Shown here: in pieces, positions 16,900 to 25,289 of the stretch
Numbering within the stretch: position 1 is the first letter of the stretch
Layout of the letters: each line of letters opens with the position of its first letter
Assembly: GCA_030692565.1 (NCBI GenBank)
Contig: JAUYAO010000050.1
Coordinates: 1 to 64,000, forward strand
Direction: 5' to 3'
DNA: 64,000 nt
Origin: Nitrospira sp.
GTDB lineage: Bacteria; Nitrospirota; Nitrospiria; Nitrospirales; Nitrospiraceae
Position numbers and translations under genes: made by a program
Notes under the pieces: model-generated
What the model was told of the DNA's origin: nothing
The model's input: the letters and a program-made list of their open reading frames with translations, nothing else
The model's database searches: none

Positions 16900-18300
16900 C
16901 TACACGGTTTCAAACGGAGAAGCAATGCCCTGGTAGGGGACGGTGCGGGCGGAAGATGGAGCACTCTCTGCGCCTGCGGCCGGCTGGCCGGCTTCGAGCC
17001 AGGGGAGGGCTGTGAGGGTATTCCAGCGGGCGCAGCGGCGGCAGCGGCCCGACCATTCCAATGATTCCTGCTGGCACTGGGTACAGATGTACGGCACGAT
17101 GACGCGCTTCTTGAAGCTGAGCGCTTTCTTAAGTTCGACGATGGCCTGCTCGAAGTGCTGCTTGCGCAGGTACAGGTTGGCCATGATCTTGTGGTAGTCG
17201 AGCAAATGGTCCTGCGGCCCTTCGATCGTGGAGAGTACGTCGAACGCCTCGTCGACCATTTCAAGCCGATAGTAGAGTTTCCCCAGATAGAACTGCAGCA
17301 CGGGATTCTGGGGGTCTTGCTGCAGGGCTTCCTGGTACACGCGGATGATCTCGCTGGGCTCGCCTTGCTCCAGGAACAGTTCTTCTAAACGATGGAGGAT
17401 GATGACGCTTCTGGTCCGGCTGTAGACCTTCTTCAAGATTTCTACCGCGTCCTTCGTCTTGCCTTCATGGATCAGGATTTCCCCGATGCCGATGTAGGCC
17501 GGCAGGAAGCTCCGTTCTTTCTTGATAGCGCCGCGGAAATACCGGCGGGCCTTGTCGGGGTGCCCTCGCTCCAGCAGCTGGCGGCCGACTTCGTACATGC
17601 AGCCGACGAGGAGATCCGCTTCGGCCTGCTTTTCCGATTCAGGCAGATTCGCTTTTAACAGGCGGTGTTGAATTTCCAGCGCATCGCTCCACTTTTCCAG
17701 GCGGATGAGCAGGTCGCGTTTGCGGATCAAGGCGGTCAGGTTATCCGGTTCGATCTTGAGAATCTTCTGCAAGGCCTGCAGCGCGTCTTCATAGCGCTTG
17801 GCGCCTTCCAGATCTTTCCCCAGCTCCAGCAGGACTTCGATGTTTCGATCGTCGACGCGATGGGCATGCTGGTGCAGCCGGATGGCTTCGGCGTAGTTGA
17901 GTTCGGAGCGGTAGATATTGCCCAGCCACAGCAGGGAGTCCACGCGATTGGGATCCATCGCCAGCGCTTTCTCAAAGAGGCTCATGGCCTCGACCGTGCG
18001 CTTGGACATGAAGGCGTGGGTGCCTTCGCGGTGCAGGGCGTCCACTTTTTCTTTCCGTCGCGCCAGGCGGCTGCTTTGCCAGGTGATGATGGCATGCGCA
18101 GTTTGCTGTAAGCCCACCACGAAGGTCACGACCACGGCGCCGATGGCCATGGAAATGAGCACCAGCGTCACCGGGCTCAGTTCAAATTCCACGGCAGAGC
18201 TCGTGCGGACCATCACCATGCCGGGGTTCAGCTCACGGAAATAGCTATAGATGAAGACGCCGGCGCTGATGAGGAAGATGGTGAGCAGCAGTCTGAACAT
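16900..18300 (-). CDS. lapB: LapB-like TPR protein with C-terminal rubredoxin-type zinc site
   Basis: This 466-residue protein has an N-terminal membrane segment (residues 2-20), a second hydrophobic stretch (about 45-68), a long array of tetratricopeptide repeats, and a C-terminal CxxC...CxxC metal site (C406, C409, C420, C423). That architecture matches E. coli LapB/YciM, which regulates LpxC turnover and lipopolysaccharide assembly at the inner membrane. The two N-terminal membrane stretches differ from E. coli LapB, where a separate LapA contributes; here a LapA-like part may be fused. A proline/alanine-rich tail follows the metal site. rsfS lies 3 bp upstream. Confidence 0.75.
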   Translation of the reverse strand: MFRLLLTIFLISAGVFIYSYFRELNPGMVMVRTSSAVEFELSPVTLVLISMAIGAVVVTFVVGLQQTAHAIITWQSSRLARRKEKVDALHREGTHAFMSKRTVEAMSLFEKALAMDPNRVDSLLWLGNIYRSELNYAEAIRLHQHAHRVDDRNIEVLLELGKDLEGAKRYEDALQALQKILKIEPDNLTALIRKRDLLIRLEKWSDALEIQHRLLKANLPESEKQAEADLLVGCMYEVGRQLLERGHPDKARRYFRGAIKKERSFLPAYIGIGEILIHEGKTKDAVEILKKVYSRTRSVIILHRLEELFLEQGEPSEIIRVYQEALQQDPQNPVLQFYLGKLYYRLEMVDEAFDVLSTIEGPQDHLLDYHKIMANLYLRKQHFEQAIVELKKALSFKKRVIVPYICTQCQQESLEWSGRCRRCARWNTLTALPWLEAGQPAAGAESAPSSARTVPYQGIASPFETV

Positions 18301-18303
18301 GGT

Positions 18304-18738
18304 CTAGACCGATTTTCGTGCTTTGGGTGTCCTGACGATAATGCGCCGTTTTGGTGCGACAGGCTTTTCGGGCTTCTCTTCCGGCTTCTCTTCCGGAATG
18401 CTCAGTGGCTTCGCATCGCTCCAGAGACGCTCCAGCGCGTAGTGCTCGCGGGCGTCCTGCCGAAAGATATGCGCGACGACGTCGCCGAAATCCATCAAGA
18501 CCCACTGGCCTGATGTGGTGCCTTCGACGCTGAGGGGCCGGTCTCCCTGGCCGGTCAGGACGTCGCTGACATGGTCTGCAATGGCGCGTGTCTGCCGATC
18601 TGATTCCGCTGACCCGATGACGAGGTAGTCTGCTACCGAGGTTAACGGACCGACGTGCAGGATCTGGACATCCAGGGCCTTCTTGTCGAGCATCGCTCGA
18701 CCGATTTCAATAGCTGTGACCTTAGATGTGCGTGCGAT
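18304..18738 (-). CDS. rsfS: Ribosomal silencing factor RsfS
   Basis: The protein of about 145 residues contains the RsfS/Iojap core (LDKKALDVQILHVGPLTSVA, DYLVIGSAESDRQTRAIADH, QWVLMDFGDVVAHIF) and a basic tail. RsfS binds ribosomal protein L14 and blocks subunit joining under nutrient limitation. The start is unusual: no ATG, GTG or TTG exists at the expected place. An ATC at 18738 lies 6 nt after GGGAGG and gives the family's first helix (ARTSKVTAIEIGRAM). The first in-frame ATG (18693) would delete that helix, and the far upstream ATG at 18912 would overlap nadD by 191 bp. The nadD-rsfS order is conserved in many bacteria. Confidence 0.85.
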   Translation of the reverse strand: MARTSKVTAIEIGRAMLDKKALDVQILHVGPLTSVADYLVIGSAESDRQTRAIADHVSDVLTGQGDRPLSVEGTTSGQWVLMDFGDVVAHIFRQDAREHYALERLWSDAKPLSIPEEKPEEKPEKPVAPKRRIIVRTPKARKSV

Positions 18739-19462
18739 GCTGATCCTCCCGATATAACTGTTGGCGAAGTATATAAGATTCCACAGGGGGCGGCAACAAA
18801 TTTGCCAGCATTGTCCCGCGCTGAATGCGGTGTCTGATGTCGGAGGCAGAAATGGGAGAGGGCGGAAGCGGCAAGCAAATGATCGTCTGTCCGGACGGGA
18901 GCGGCAGGTCAAGCCGATCGAGTGCCCCGGTATCCAACGCCGCCAGCTGGTTGGGGCTGACGTGTCGAAGGAAGGGCAGAGCGGTCAAGCTCTGGAACGA
19001 CTGACCCGGCCGGGAGATGACCACGAACGAGCAGGCCGCCAGCAGCGCATCGGGCTCTCGCCAACTGGCTAGGTCGAGGAACGCATCCAGGCCGATCAGG
19101 AAATACAGCCTGGTTCTCGATCCGTACCGGCGCTGAAGTTCACGGACGGTATCGATCGAGTAGGATTTCCCCTGGCGTGAGATTTCGATATCGGAGAGCT
19201 CGAATCCTGGCGTGTCGGCGATGGCGAGACGCACCATTTCATATCGGTGATGGGCCGGGGCGAGGGCGCTGTCTTGCTTGTGCGGAGGATCGCCCGTCGG
19301 AATGAACAGCGTCCGGTCGAGGGCCAGAATCTCATACGCTTTCCGGGCGATGGCCAGATGGCCATTATGAATGGGGTTGAAGCTGCCGCCGAAGAGGCCG
19401 AGGCGTCGTGGGTGTGAATTTTGAGCGTCGGGTACTGAGGGGGCAGAATCGGGGGCAATCAT
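18722..19462 (-). CDS. nadD: Nicotinate-nucleotide adenylyltransferase
   Basis: This 246-residue enzyme makes deamido-NAD from nicotinate mononucleotide and ATP. The nucleotidyltransferase signature GLFGGSFNPIHNGHL is at residues 22-36, and the second motif SASDIRHRI lies near the C-terminus. The first 20 residues before the core are extra and variable. It starts 17 bp after proB and overlaps the proposed rsfS start, so the three genes are likely translated from one mRNA. Confidence 0.95.
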   Translation of the reverse strand: MIAPDSAPSVPDAQNSHPRRLGLFGGSFNPIHNGHLAIARKAYEILALDRTLFIPTGDPPHKQDSALAPAHHRYEMVRLAIADTPGFELSDIEISRQGKSYSIDTVRELQRRYGSRTRLYFLIGLDAFLDLASWREPDALLAACSFVVISRPGQSFQSLTALPFLRHVSPNQLAALDTGALDRLDLPLPSGQTIICLPLPPSPISASDIRHRIQRGTMLANLLPPPVESYILRQQLYREDQHRTHI

Positions 19463-19478
19463 GGCTCAGCACTCGCGC

Positions 19479-20600
19479 CTATAAGATGACGAGATTGTCG
19501 CGATGGATCACTTCGTCATATTCCTGTGGGCCGATCTGTTGCTGGATGTCCTGAGTCTTCAGTCCTTTCATGCGGCCCAGCAGGTCGGAGGAGAAATTCA
19601 CGAGACCTCTGGCAAACTCTTTTCCGTCCTGATCGATGCAGCTGATCGGATCGCCTGAGTCGAATTGCCCGGTGACCTCAATGATTCCTGACGCGAGCAG
19701 ACTCTTTCCACGCAGGGTCAGGGCTTCGACGGCTCCCTGATCGACCCGGATGTGTCCGCGCGGACGAAGGGTAAAGGCGATCCAATGCTTGCGGCTGTTC
19801 AGGCGGCGTTCCTTTGCGAGGAAGAGGCTCCCGCCGGGCTCCCCTTTCAAGACTCTGGGGAGCAAGCCGGGCTGTTGGCCGTTGACGATCAATGTGGCGA
19901 CGCCGTATTCACCGACCTTCTTGGCCGCGCGTACTTTCGTGGCCATGCCTCCGGTCCCCTCGAAGGTGCTGGAAGCGCCGGCTTTGCGTTCGACTTCTTC
20001 GGTGATATCCGGAATGAGCGGAATCAGCGTCGCGTCGGGATTCTTGCGCGGATCATCCGTGAACATGCCGTCGACGTCCGACAAGATGACGAGCAGGTCG
20101 GCATCGACCAGCTGCGCGACTTGCGCGGCGAGCGTATCGTTGTCACCGACGCGGATTTCTTCGACGGCGACGGTATCGTTTTCGTTGATGATCGGCAGCA
20201 CGCCGAAGCCGATCAGGGCCGTGAGAGTGTAGCGGGCGTTGAGAAATCGGCGGCGGTCGGCGAGGTCCTCGTGAGTCAGCAAAATCTGGGCGACTTGAAT
20301 GCCGAGCGGCTCAAACGCTTTTTCATAGGCCCACATCAGCCGGCTCTGTCCGACGGCGGCGGCGGCCTGCTTGATGGGGAGACTCTTCGGATATTCTTTG
20401 AGTTGCAGCTTTTTGATCCCGGAAATAATGGCGCCGGACGAAACGACAAGGACCTCTCGCCCGTCTGCGCGTAAGGCGGCGATTTCGCCGGCCAATCGCT
20501 CGATCTGCTCGGGGCGCAACCCGGTCTCTCGAGAGGCGATCAGGCTGCTCCCGACTTTCACGACGATGCGTGTGGCTTGTTTTAGGAGTTCGTCTCGCAC
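19479..20600 (-). CDS. proB: Glutamate 5-kinase
   Basis: This protein of 373 residues phosphorylates glutamate in the first step of proline synthesis. The amino-acid kinase core (RIVVKVGSSL, VSSGAIISGI, NENDTVAVEEIRVGDNDTL, LLSDVDGMF-like VILSDVDGMFTDDP) is followed by a C-terminal PUA domain (residues about 280-370). I chose the GTG at 20600 (VRDELLKQATRIVVKVG), which has GAGGACG upstream and overlaps the end of obgE by 19 bp; an ATG 30 codons earlier adds a non-conserved Arg-rich stretch. The obgE-proB-nadD-rsfS order is a common conserved cluster. Confidence 0.95.
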   Translation of the reverse strand: MRDELLKQATRIVVKVGSSLIASRETGLRPEQIERLAGEIAALRADGREVLVVSSGAIISGIKKLQLKEYPKSLPIKQAAAAVGQSRLMWAYEKAFEPLGIQVAQILLTHEDLADRRRFLNARYTLTALIGFGVLPIINENDTVAVEEIRVGDNDTLAAQVAQLVDADLLVILSDVDGMFTDDPRKNPDATLIPLIPDITEEVERKAGASSTFEGTGGMATKVRAAKKVGEYGVATLIVNGQQPGLLPRVLKGEPGGSLFLAKERRLNSRKHWIAFTLRPRGHIRVDQGAVEALTLRGKSLLASGIIEVTGQFDSGDPISCIDQDGKEFARGLVNFSSDLLGRMKGLKTQDIQQQIGPQEYDEVIHRDNLVIL

Positions 20601-21607
20601 GGCGTCGTCCTCAGGGACTCGACTTGTTTCCCGACATACGCGATGAGTTCGGTGAGCCCTTCCCGGGTGGCGGCCGACACGGGAAAACACTTGTACTTGC
20701 GCTTCTTGCAGTAGGCCTGGAGCTGGCTCAGGCGGTCGGACGTTCCGCTGATATCAATTTTGGTGGCCACGATCGCGCAGGGGCGGTGGTTCAGCGATTC
20801 GTCGTAGGCATCCAATTCCTGCCGCATGACCTCCAGGCTCTGGACCGGTTCATCCGGGGCCCATTCGGACACATCCACGAGGTGGAGAATCATCGCGGTG
20901 CGTTCAATGTGCCGGAGAAACTGAAAGCCGAGCCCCTTGCCTTCGGAGGCGCCCTCGATCAACCCGGGAATATCGGCGACGACAAAGCTGCGGTCTGTCC
21001 CCCAGCGGACGACGCCGAGGTTCGGAATCAGTGTCGTAAAGGGATAGTCGGCGATCTTTGGACGCGCAGATGAAATGGCCGCGATGAGGGTCGATTTCCC
21101 GGCGTTCGGAAAGCCGACGAGTCCGACGTCTGCCAAGAGCTTCAGCTCGAGGCGGAGGTGCTTTTCTTCGCCCTCGGTGCCGTGTTCAAAGTGGGTCGGT
21201 ACACGATTCGTGGGAGTGGCGAAGTGGCTATTGCCGCGTCCGCCACGTCCGCCATGGGCAATGACGACGCTCTCTCCGTTGGCGACCAGGTCGGCTAGGA
21301 CTTCGCCGGTCTCCTGATCGTAAATTACGGTGCCGACGGGGAGTGCGACGGTGACGGGCTTGCCGCGGCGTCCGCTGCAATGGGAGGCGCCGCCGTGCCG
21401 TCCGTCTTCGGCTTCGTAATGTTTCTGATAGCGGAGGTCGAGCAGGGTCGTGAGTCGATGTGAGGCGGTGAAGATGACGTCGCCGCCGTTTCCGCCGTCG
21501 CCGCCGTCAGGCCCGCCGCGTGGGACAAACATTTCGCGACGGAAACTGCCCGAGCCGTCTCCGCCTCGCCCGGCTTTTACAAAGACCTTTACTTCATCGA
21601 CAAACAT
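20582..21607 (-). CDS. obgE: GTPase ObgE/CgtA
   Basis: This 341-residue GTPase acts in large-subunit ribosome maturation and stress control. It begins with the Gly-rich Obg fold (MFVDEVKVFVKAGRGGDGSG, about residues 1-158). The G domain follows with G1 GFPNAGKST, G3 DIPGLIEGA and G4 ATKID. The C-terminal extension is absent, which is usual in this length class. It lies downstream of rpmA in the standard rplU-rpmA-obgE order, separated by 102 bp that contain a strong hairpin. Confidence 0.97.
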   Translation of the reverse strand: MFVDEVKVFVKAGRGGDGSGSFRREMFVPRGGPDGGDGGNGGDVIFTASHRLTTLLDLRYQKHYEAEDGRHGGASHCSGRRGKPVTVALPVGTVIYDQETGEVLADLVANGESVVIAHGGRGGRGNSHFATPTNRVPTHFEHGTEGEEKHLRLELKLLADVGLVGFPNAGKSTLIAAISSARPKIADYPFTTLIPNLGVVRWGTDRSFVVADIPGLIEGASEGKGLGFQFLRHIERTAMILHLVDVSEWAPDEPVQSLEVMRQELDAYDESLNHRPCAIVATKIDISGTSDRLSQLQAYCKKRKYKCFPVSAATREGLTELIAYVGKQVESLRTTPCETNS

Positions 21608-21638
21608 GGCATGTCCCCGTTCAGAGTCGAGAGTATAC

Positions 21639-21668
21639 CTGACCCTGCCCCCGATAGGGGAGGGTCAG
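21639..21668 (-). terminator. Hairpin between rpmA and obgE
   Basis: CTGACCCTGCCCC and GGGGAGGGTCAG form a stem with a single bulged base and a 4-nt loop. On the minus strand no T-run follows, so it may be an attenuator or mRNA-processing site that lowers obgE relative to the ribosomal protein genes rather than a full terminator. A TATACT on the minus strand just downstream could be a -10 for obgE. Confidence 0.5.
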
Positions 21669-21709
21669 GGTGGTTTTGAGCCGAGTAGTGAGCGCGAAAG
21701 AAAAGAGAG

Positions 21710-21973
21710 TTAGGCTTTGACAGGGGCAGGGTAGACGCTGACTTTCCGTCGGTCTTCTCCACCTTCGAACTTCACAACGCCGGTCACTCGCGCGAACAAT
21801 GTGTGATCCCGTCCGAGATCGACATTAAACCCGGGGAAAAACTTGGTTCCACGTTGACGGACGATGATGCTGCCGGCCTTGACGGTTTCGCCGCCATAGG
21901 CCTTGACGCCCAAATACTGTGGGTTACTGTCCCGTCCGTTCCGTGACGATCCGCCGCCTTTGTTTGTTGCCAT
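21710..21973 (-). CDS. rpmA: 50S ribosomal protein L27
   Basis: This 87-residue protein begins [20 protein letters not shown], the conserved L27 start, and continues [26 protein letters not shown]27 reaches the peptidyl-transferase centre of the large subunit. It has the short N-terminus (no Firmicutes-type cleaved extension). It follows rplU after 24 bp. Confidence 0.98.
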   Translation of the reverse strand: MATNKGGGSSRNGRDSNPQYLGVKAYGGETVKAGSIIVRQRGTKFFPGFNVDLGRDHTLFARVTGVVKFEGGEDRRKVSVYPAPVKA

Positions 21974-21997
21974 GGCAGGTCCTTCTCAATAAAGTGC

Positions 21998-22312
21998 TTA
22001 TGCCGTTGCAATGCCGGTGATGCGCAGGCTCGTAAAGCCCTGACGATGCCCGCGGGTACGCCGGTAGTTTTTGCGTCGCTTCTTCTTGAACACGGTGATC
22101 GAGCGGGTGCGTCCGTGCCGGACGATTTCCGCTGTGACTTTCGCGCCCTTCACCAGAGGTTGTCCGATGACCACCCCGCCGTCTCCGTGCACGAGCCGGA
22201 CTTGGTCGAGCTCAATCGTTGATCCCACATCGCCTTCAAGTGTGGCCACTTGCAACAGTGACCCAGACTCGACTCGATACTGTTTCCCGCCCGTTTCAAT
22301 AATCGCGTACAT
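21998..22312 (-). CDS. rplU: 50S ribosomal protein L21
   Basis: This 104-residue protein starts MYAIIETGGKQYRVESGSLL and contains the conserved KVTAEIVRHGRTRSITVFKK-KRRKNYRRTRGHRQ end that contacts 23S rRNA. It is the first gene of the long minus-strand core block. The predicted transcription start from the promoter at 22344-22372 leaves a leader of only about 25 nt with GGAGGAGATATAGGAC, so there is no room for a structured autoregulatory leader. Confidence 0.98.
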   Translation of the reverse strand: MYAIIETGGKQYRVESGSLLQVATLEGDVGSTIELDQVRLVHGDGGVVIGQPLVKGAKVTAEIVRHGRTRSITVFKKKRRKNYRRTRGHRQGFTSLRITGIATA

Positions 22313-22343
22313 GTCCTATATCTCCTCCAAAGCAGAACGGCTC

Positions 22344-22372
22344 ATATAACAGAGGGGTGATCCGAGTGTCAA
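22344..22372 (-). promoter_or_regulatory. Sigma-70-type promoter of the rplU block
   Basis: On the minus strand TTGACA (22372-22367), a 17-bp spacer and TTATAT (22349-22344) precede rplU by about 30 bp. The -35 is a perfect consensus. Confidence 0.8.
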
Positions 22373-22547
22373 GCGAATGACCGGGACTTCCCTCAGAACC
22401 CGTCCATTGTTGTGACTGGTGCAGGTTCCTTCCTACCCTCTTTTGGGGGCTAGGAGGGCGTGAGTCATTGGCAGTACTCTGAGACTCCCCCAAACAGCCG
22501 TGCGACCGGCTATGTATACCAGATTTTTACCCGGCGAGGTGAGCGAC

Positions 22548-22892
22548 ATGCCCCAAGCGACGCGATTTGTGATTCGAACGTACCATCGTATTCCGGTCCG
22601 GTGTCTCCTCTATTACATGGGGGGAGAGTTTCTCGGGAAGGGGACGGTGGTGAATATGTCGAGGAATGGGATGCGTGTCCTGGGTGATCATCAGGTGGTG
22701 CCCGGCATGGAGCTCGTCCTGCGTCTCTCGCTTCCTGATAAAGACGAGCCTGTGGAGATTCAGCGCGTGGTGGTCCGATGGGTTCGCGGTCTGCTCTTCG
22801 GAGCCAAGATTGTGACGCTGGCTCCGGATGGTGAGGAGCGGGTGGGAAGCTTCTTGAGCGCCAGACTGCGGTCTTACTGCGCTTCGTCCTAG
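22548..22892 (+). CDS. PilZ domain protein
   Basis: This 114-residue protein carries the PilZ c-di-GMP-binding pattern: an Arg-rich RTYHRIPVR segment near the N-terminus and NMSRNGMRV about 30 residues on (the [DN]xSxxG motif), followed by beta strands (LVLRLSLPDKDEPVEIQRVV, VRWVRGLLFGAKIV). It is a single-domain protein, so it probably acts as a c-di-GMP receptor or adaptor. The ATG at 22548 has GAGGTGAGC upstream; an earlier start at 22500 adds 16 residues without a good ribosome site. It is transcribed divergently from rplU. Confidence 0.85.
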   Translation: MPQATRFVIRTYHRIPVRCLLYYMGGEFLGKGTVVNMSRNGMRVLGDHQVVPGMELVLRLSLPDKDEPVEIQRVVVRWVRGLLFGAKIVTLAPDGEERVGSFLSARLRSYCASS

Positions 22893-22952
22893 TCTTTCTT
22901 TCCGCGAGAAGGTACTTCCCCGAACAATGCCAACGAGGAGGCTGGGGCTTGC

Positions 22953-22981
22953 TTGACCCCTATCAAGGCCCAGGCTATAGT
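22953..22981 (+). promoter_or_regulatory. Promoter of ilvE
   Basis: TTGACC (22953-22958), a 17-bp spacer and TATAGT (22976-22981) lie 53 bp before the ilvE start, leaving a leader of about 47 nt with GAGGAGAG. Confidence 0.75.
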
Positions 22982-23034
22982 TTGCGCTCGTTTTCGCCGC
23001 CAGTGGGGATTCGTTTACAGAGGAGAGTTCGTCG

Positions 23035-23949
23035 ATGTTAGAGCCTGTTGACAAGATCTGGATGGACGGCAAGTTGGTTCCGTGGGCTGAGGCCAATGTC
23101 CATATTCTGACGCATTCCCTGCACTATGGATTGGCCGCATTCGAGGGAATCCGTTGCTACAAAGGTAAATCGGGGTCTGCGATCTTCCGGCTTCAGGAGC
23201 ATGTCGACCGGCTGTTTGATTCTGCGCATATCGGGATGATGGAGATGCCCTACGATCGCAAACAGATTGCCGAGGCGATTGTGGAGACCGTACGGGCGAA
23301 CCGCTTGGATGCCTGCTACATTCGGCCCTTGGTCTACATCGGCTATGGGGCGATGGGCGTGCATCCCGGCAACAACCCGATCAGGGTGGCGGTGGCCGCC
23401 TGGCGGTGGGGGGCCTATCTCGGTGACGAGGCGTTGGCCAACGGGATGCGTGCGCGGGTGTCGTCCTTCACCCGGCATCATGTGAACGTGTCGATGACGC
23501 GGGGAAAAATTTCCGGGTACTATGTGAATTCAATCCTGGCGAAGCGCGAGGCCAAAGCGGATGGGTACGATGAAGCCATCATGCTCGATCCCGAGGGATA
23601 CGTGGCCGAAGGCACGGGAGAAAATATCTTTATCGTGCGTCGCGGGAAAATCAAAACCACCCCCTTAACGTCCATTCTCGAAGGCATTACGCGAAACTCG
23701 ATTATCGACATGGCGCGGGAACGGAATATCCCTGTGACGGAAGAGCGGTTTACCCGCGACGAAATGTATTTGGCCGACGAAGTATTCGTCACCGGCACGG
23801 CGGCTGAACTGACACCGGTGCGGGAGATAGACAATCGACGAATCGGAACGGGCAAGCCCGGTCCCATTACCCTCGCGTTGCAGAAGGCCTTCTTTGCCAT
23901 CGTACGCGGGGAGGATCCTGCGCACGAATCCTGGATTACCCGCATCTGA
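23035..23949 (+). CDS. ilvE: Branched-chain amino acid aminotransferase
   Basis: This 304-residue PLP enzyme transfers the amino group in the last step of valine, leucine and isoleucine synthesis. It is a class IV (fold IV) aminotransferase: [18 protein letters not shown] at the N-terminus, the PLP-lysine region [20 protein letters not shown] (Lys in ILAKREA), [20 protein letters not shown] and [14 protein letters not shown]. Length is normal. It is monocistronic, with its own promoter and a strong hairpin after it. Confidence 0.96.
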   Translation: MLEPVDKIWMDGKLVPWAEANVHILTHSLHYGLAAFEGIRCYKGKSGSAIFRLQEHVDRLFDSAHIGMMEMPYDRKQIAEAIVETVRANRLDACYIRPLVYIGYGAMGVHPGNNPIRVAVAAWRWGAYLGDEALANGMRARVSSFTRHHVNVSMTRGKISGYYVNSILAKREAKADGYDEAIMLDPEGYVAEGTGENIFIVRRGKIKTTPLTSILEGITRNSIIDMARERNIPVTEERFTRDEMYLADEVFVTGTAAELTPVREIDNRRIGTGKPGPITLALQKAFFAIVRGEDPAHESWITRI

Positions 23950-24042
23950 CAATTCTGTCGAGCTCTGCACAGTCGATAGCTCGATCCATTGGGCTTCTCT
24001 GAACATTGATCTGGGGCAGAGTCTCGGTATAATCGCAACGTA

Positions 24043-24080
24043 GTGAGGCCCGCCTGCGAGTCTTCGCAGGCGGGCCTCAC
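24043..24080. terminator. Perfect hairpin between convergent ilvE and secG
   Basis: GTGAGGCCCGCCTGCGA, a 4-nt loop and its exact complement give a 17-bp perfect stem. It sits in the 170 bp between the 3' ends of ilvE (plus) and secG (minus) and can serve both directions. No long T-run follows on either side; the GC-rich palindrome could also be a REP-type repeat used as terminator. Confidence 0.7.
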
Positions 24081-24119
24081 TCTATCGATGGAACGTTGTA
24101 ATTGCGTAAAGAGGTTGGA

Positions 24120-24470
24120 TCAATGCGCGGCTGCCGGAGCATCCCCCGCCGGATGCGATTCTGTCGCGGGGGCCGGAGGAGCCGCAGGGGCGGACGAAGT
24201 TTCTTTCGGCTTGAGATCGATCACGGTTGACGCAAAGTTCCGCTGCTTGGCGAGAATGGCCAAACTAAAGGATGTCAGCATAAAGACCGCGGCGACGCCG
24301 ACGGTCAATTTGCTCAAGAAGTTCGCGGGGCCACGGCTTCCGAAGACGGTCTGACTTGAGCCGCCGAAAGACGCCCCGATTTCCGCTCCCTTTCCCGACT
24401 GCAGCAAAATTGCGCCGATCATCAGGAAGCAGACAAACACATGAAGAATGACTACCAGCGTATACAACAT
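24120..24470 (-). CDS. secG: Preprotein translocase subunit SecG
   Basis: This 116-residue membrane protein has two membrane segments (about 2-20 and 51-70) around the conserved LLQSGKGAEIGASFGGSSQT-VFGSRG loop, the SecG signature. It assists SecYE during protein export. The C-terminus is an Ala/Pro-rich tail. It is the last gene of the gap-pgk-tpiA-secG run and follows tpiA after 2 bp. Confidence 0.95.
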   Translation of the reverse strand: MLYTLVVILHVFVCFLMIGAILLQSGKGAEIGASFGGSSQTVFGSRGPANFLSKLTVGVAAVFMLTSFSLAILAKQRNFASTVIDLKPKETSSAPAAPPAPATESHPAGDAPAAAH

Positions 24471-24472
24471 GC

Positions 24473-25246
24473 TTAATGCCCCGATCGTTTTTGTGCGAGA
24501 GTGGCGATACTAGCAAAGGACTCGACCTTGAGGCAAGCCCCACCGACCAATGCGCCGTCGATCTCTTCCGACGCCAGAAAATCTGACACGTTTTGTGGTG
24601 TGACGCTGCCGCCATACAAAACTCTGGTTCCCTCCGCAATGGCGGAAGACCATTCCTGCTGCAAGAGTTGTCTGATGGTCTGATGCACTGGAATCGCCTG
24701 TTCCGGCGATGCGGCTTTTCCCGTTCCGATGGCCCAGACCGGCTCGTAGGCAATGGTGAGGGTCGCCAGTTGTGCGGCTTCGAACCCTGCCAGGCTTTCC
24801 TTGAGCTGTCCGGTGATGATCTCTGTCGTGCGTCCTGCTTCACGTTGGTCCAACGATTCACCAACGCAGAGGATCGGCTTGAGCCCATGCCGAAAGGCTG
24901 CAGCGAGTTTCTTCCGTATCACGTCGTCACCTTCGCCGAATAGGGCGCGTCGCTCAGAGTGTCCGAGAATGACGTACCGGCAGCCAAGATCTTTCAGCAT
25001 TGGCGCGGAAACTTCTCCGGTATAGGCGCCGTGGTCCTCCCAGTGGAGGTTCTGGCCAGCCAGGCCGATGGATGAGCCGGACCCCAGCGTCTGACGGACG
25101 GAGTCCAGCGCGGTAAATGGCGGGGCGATGACGATTTCGACGGCGGAGGCGGGGAGTTTCCTTTGAACCAACTCACGGACGAATGTTGCCGCCTCGGAGG
25201 CGGTCTTGTTCATTTTCCAGTTGCCGGCGATCAGGGGTATGCGCAC
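24473..25246 (-). CDS. tpiA: Triosephosphate isomerase
   Basis: This protein of 257 residues interconverts dihydroxyacetone phosphate and glyceraldehyde 3-phosphate. Conserved parts are IPLIAGNWKMNKT (catalytic Lys), YVILGHSERRA (catalytic His), AYEPVWAIGTGKAA (catalytic Glu) and VLYGGSVTPQNV. I chose the GTG at 25246 because GAAGGACACT precedes it and the family begins just there; the open frame runs another 61 codons upstream into pgk. Confidence 0.96.
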   Translation of the reverse strand: MRIPLIAGNWKMNKTASEAATFVRELVQRKLPASAVEIVIAPPFTALDSVRQTLGSGSSIGLAGQNLHWEDHGAYTGEVSAPMLKDLGCRYVILGHSERRALFGEGDDVIRKKLAAAFRHGLKPILCVGESLDQREAGRTTEIITGQLKESLAGFEAAQLATLTIAYEPVWAIGTGKAASPEQAIPVHQTIRQLLQQEWSSAIAEGTRVLYGGSVTPQNVSDFLASEEIDGALVGGACLKVESFASIATLAQKRSGH

Positions 25247-25289
25247 AGTGTCCTTCGTTCTGACGTACGATGAACGTGGGCTCAAATGT

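Noticed and set aside
24043-24080. Possible tRNA because of a strong hairpin next to secG
   Set aside because: It is a single perfect stem with a 4-nt loop and no cloverleaf or CCA. No tRNA or rRNA gene was found in the window.
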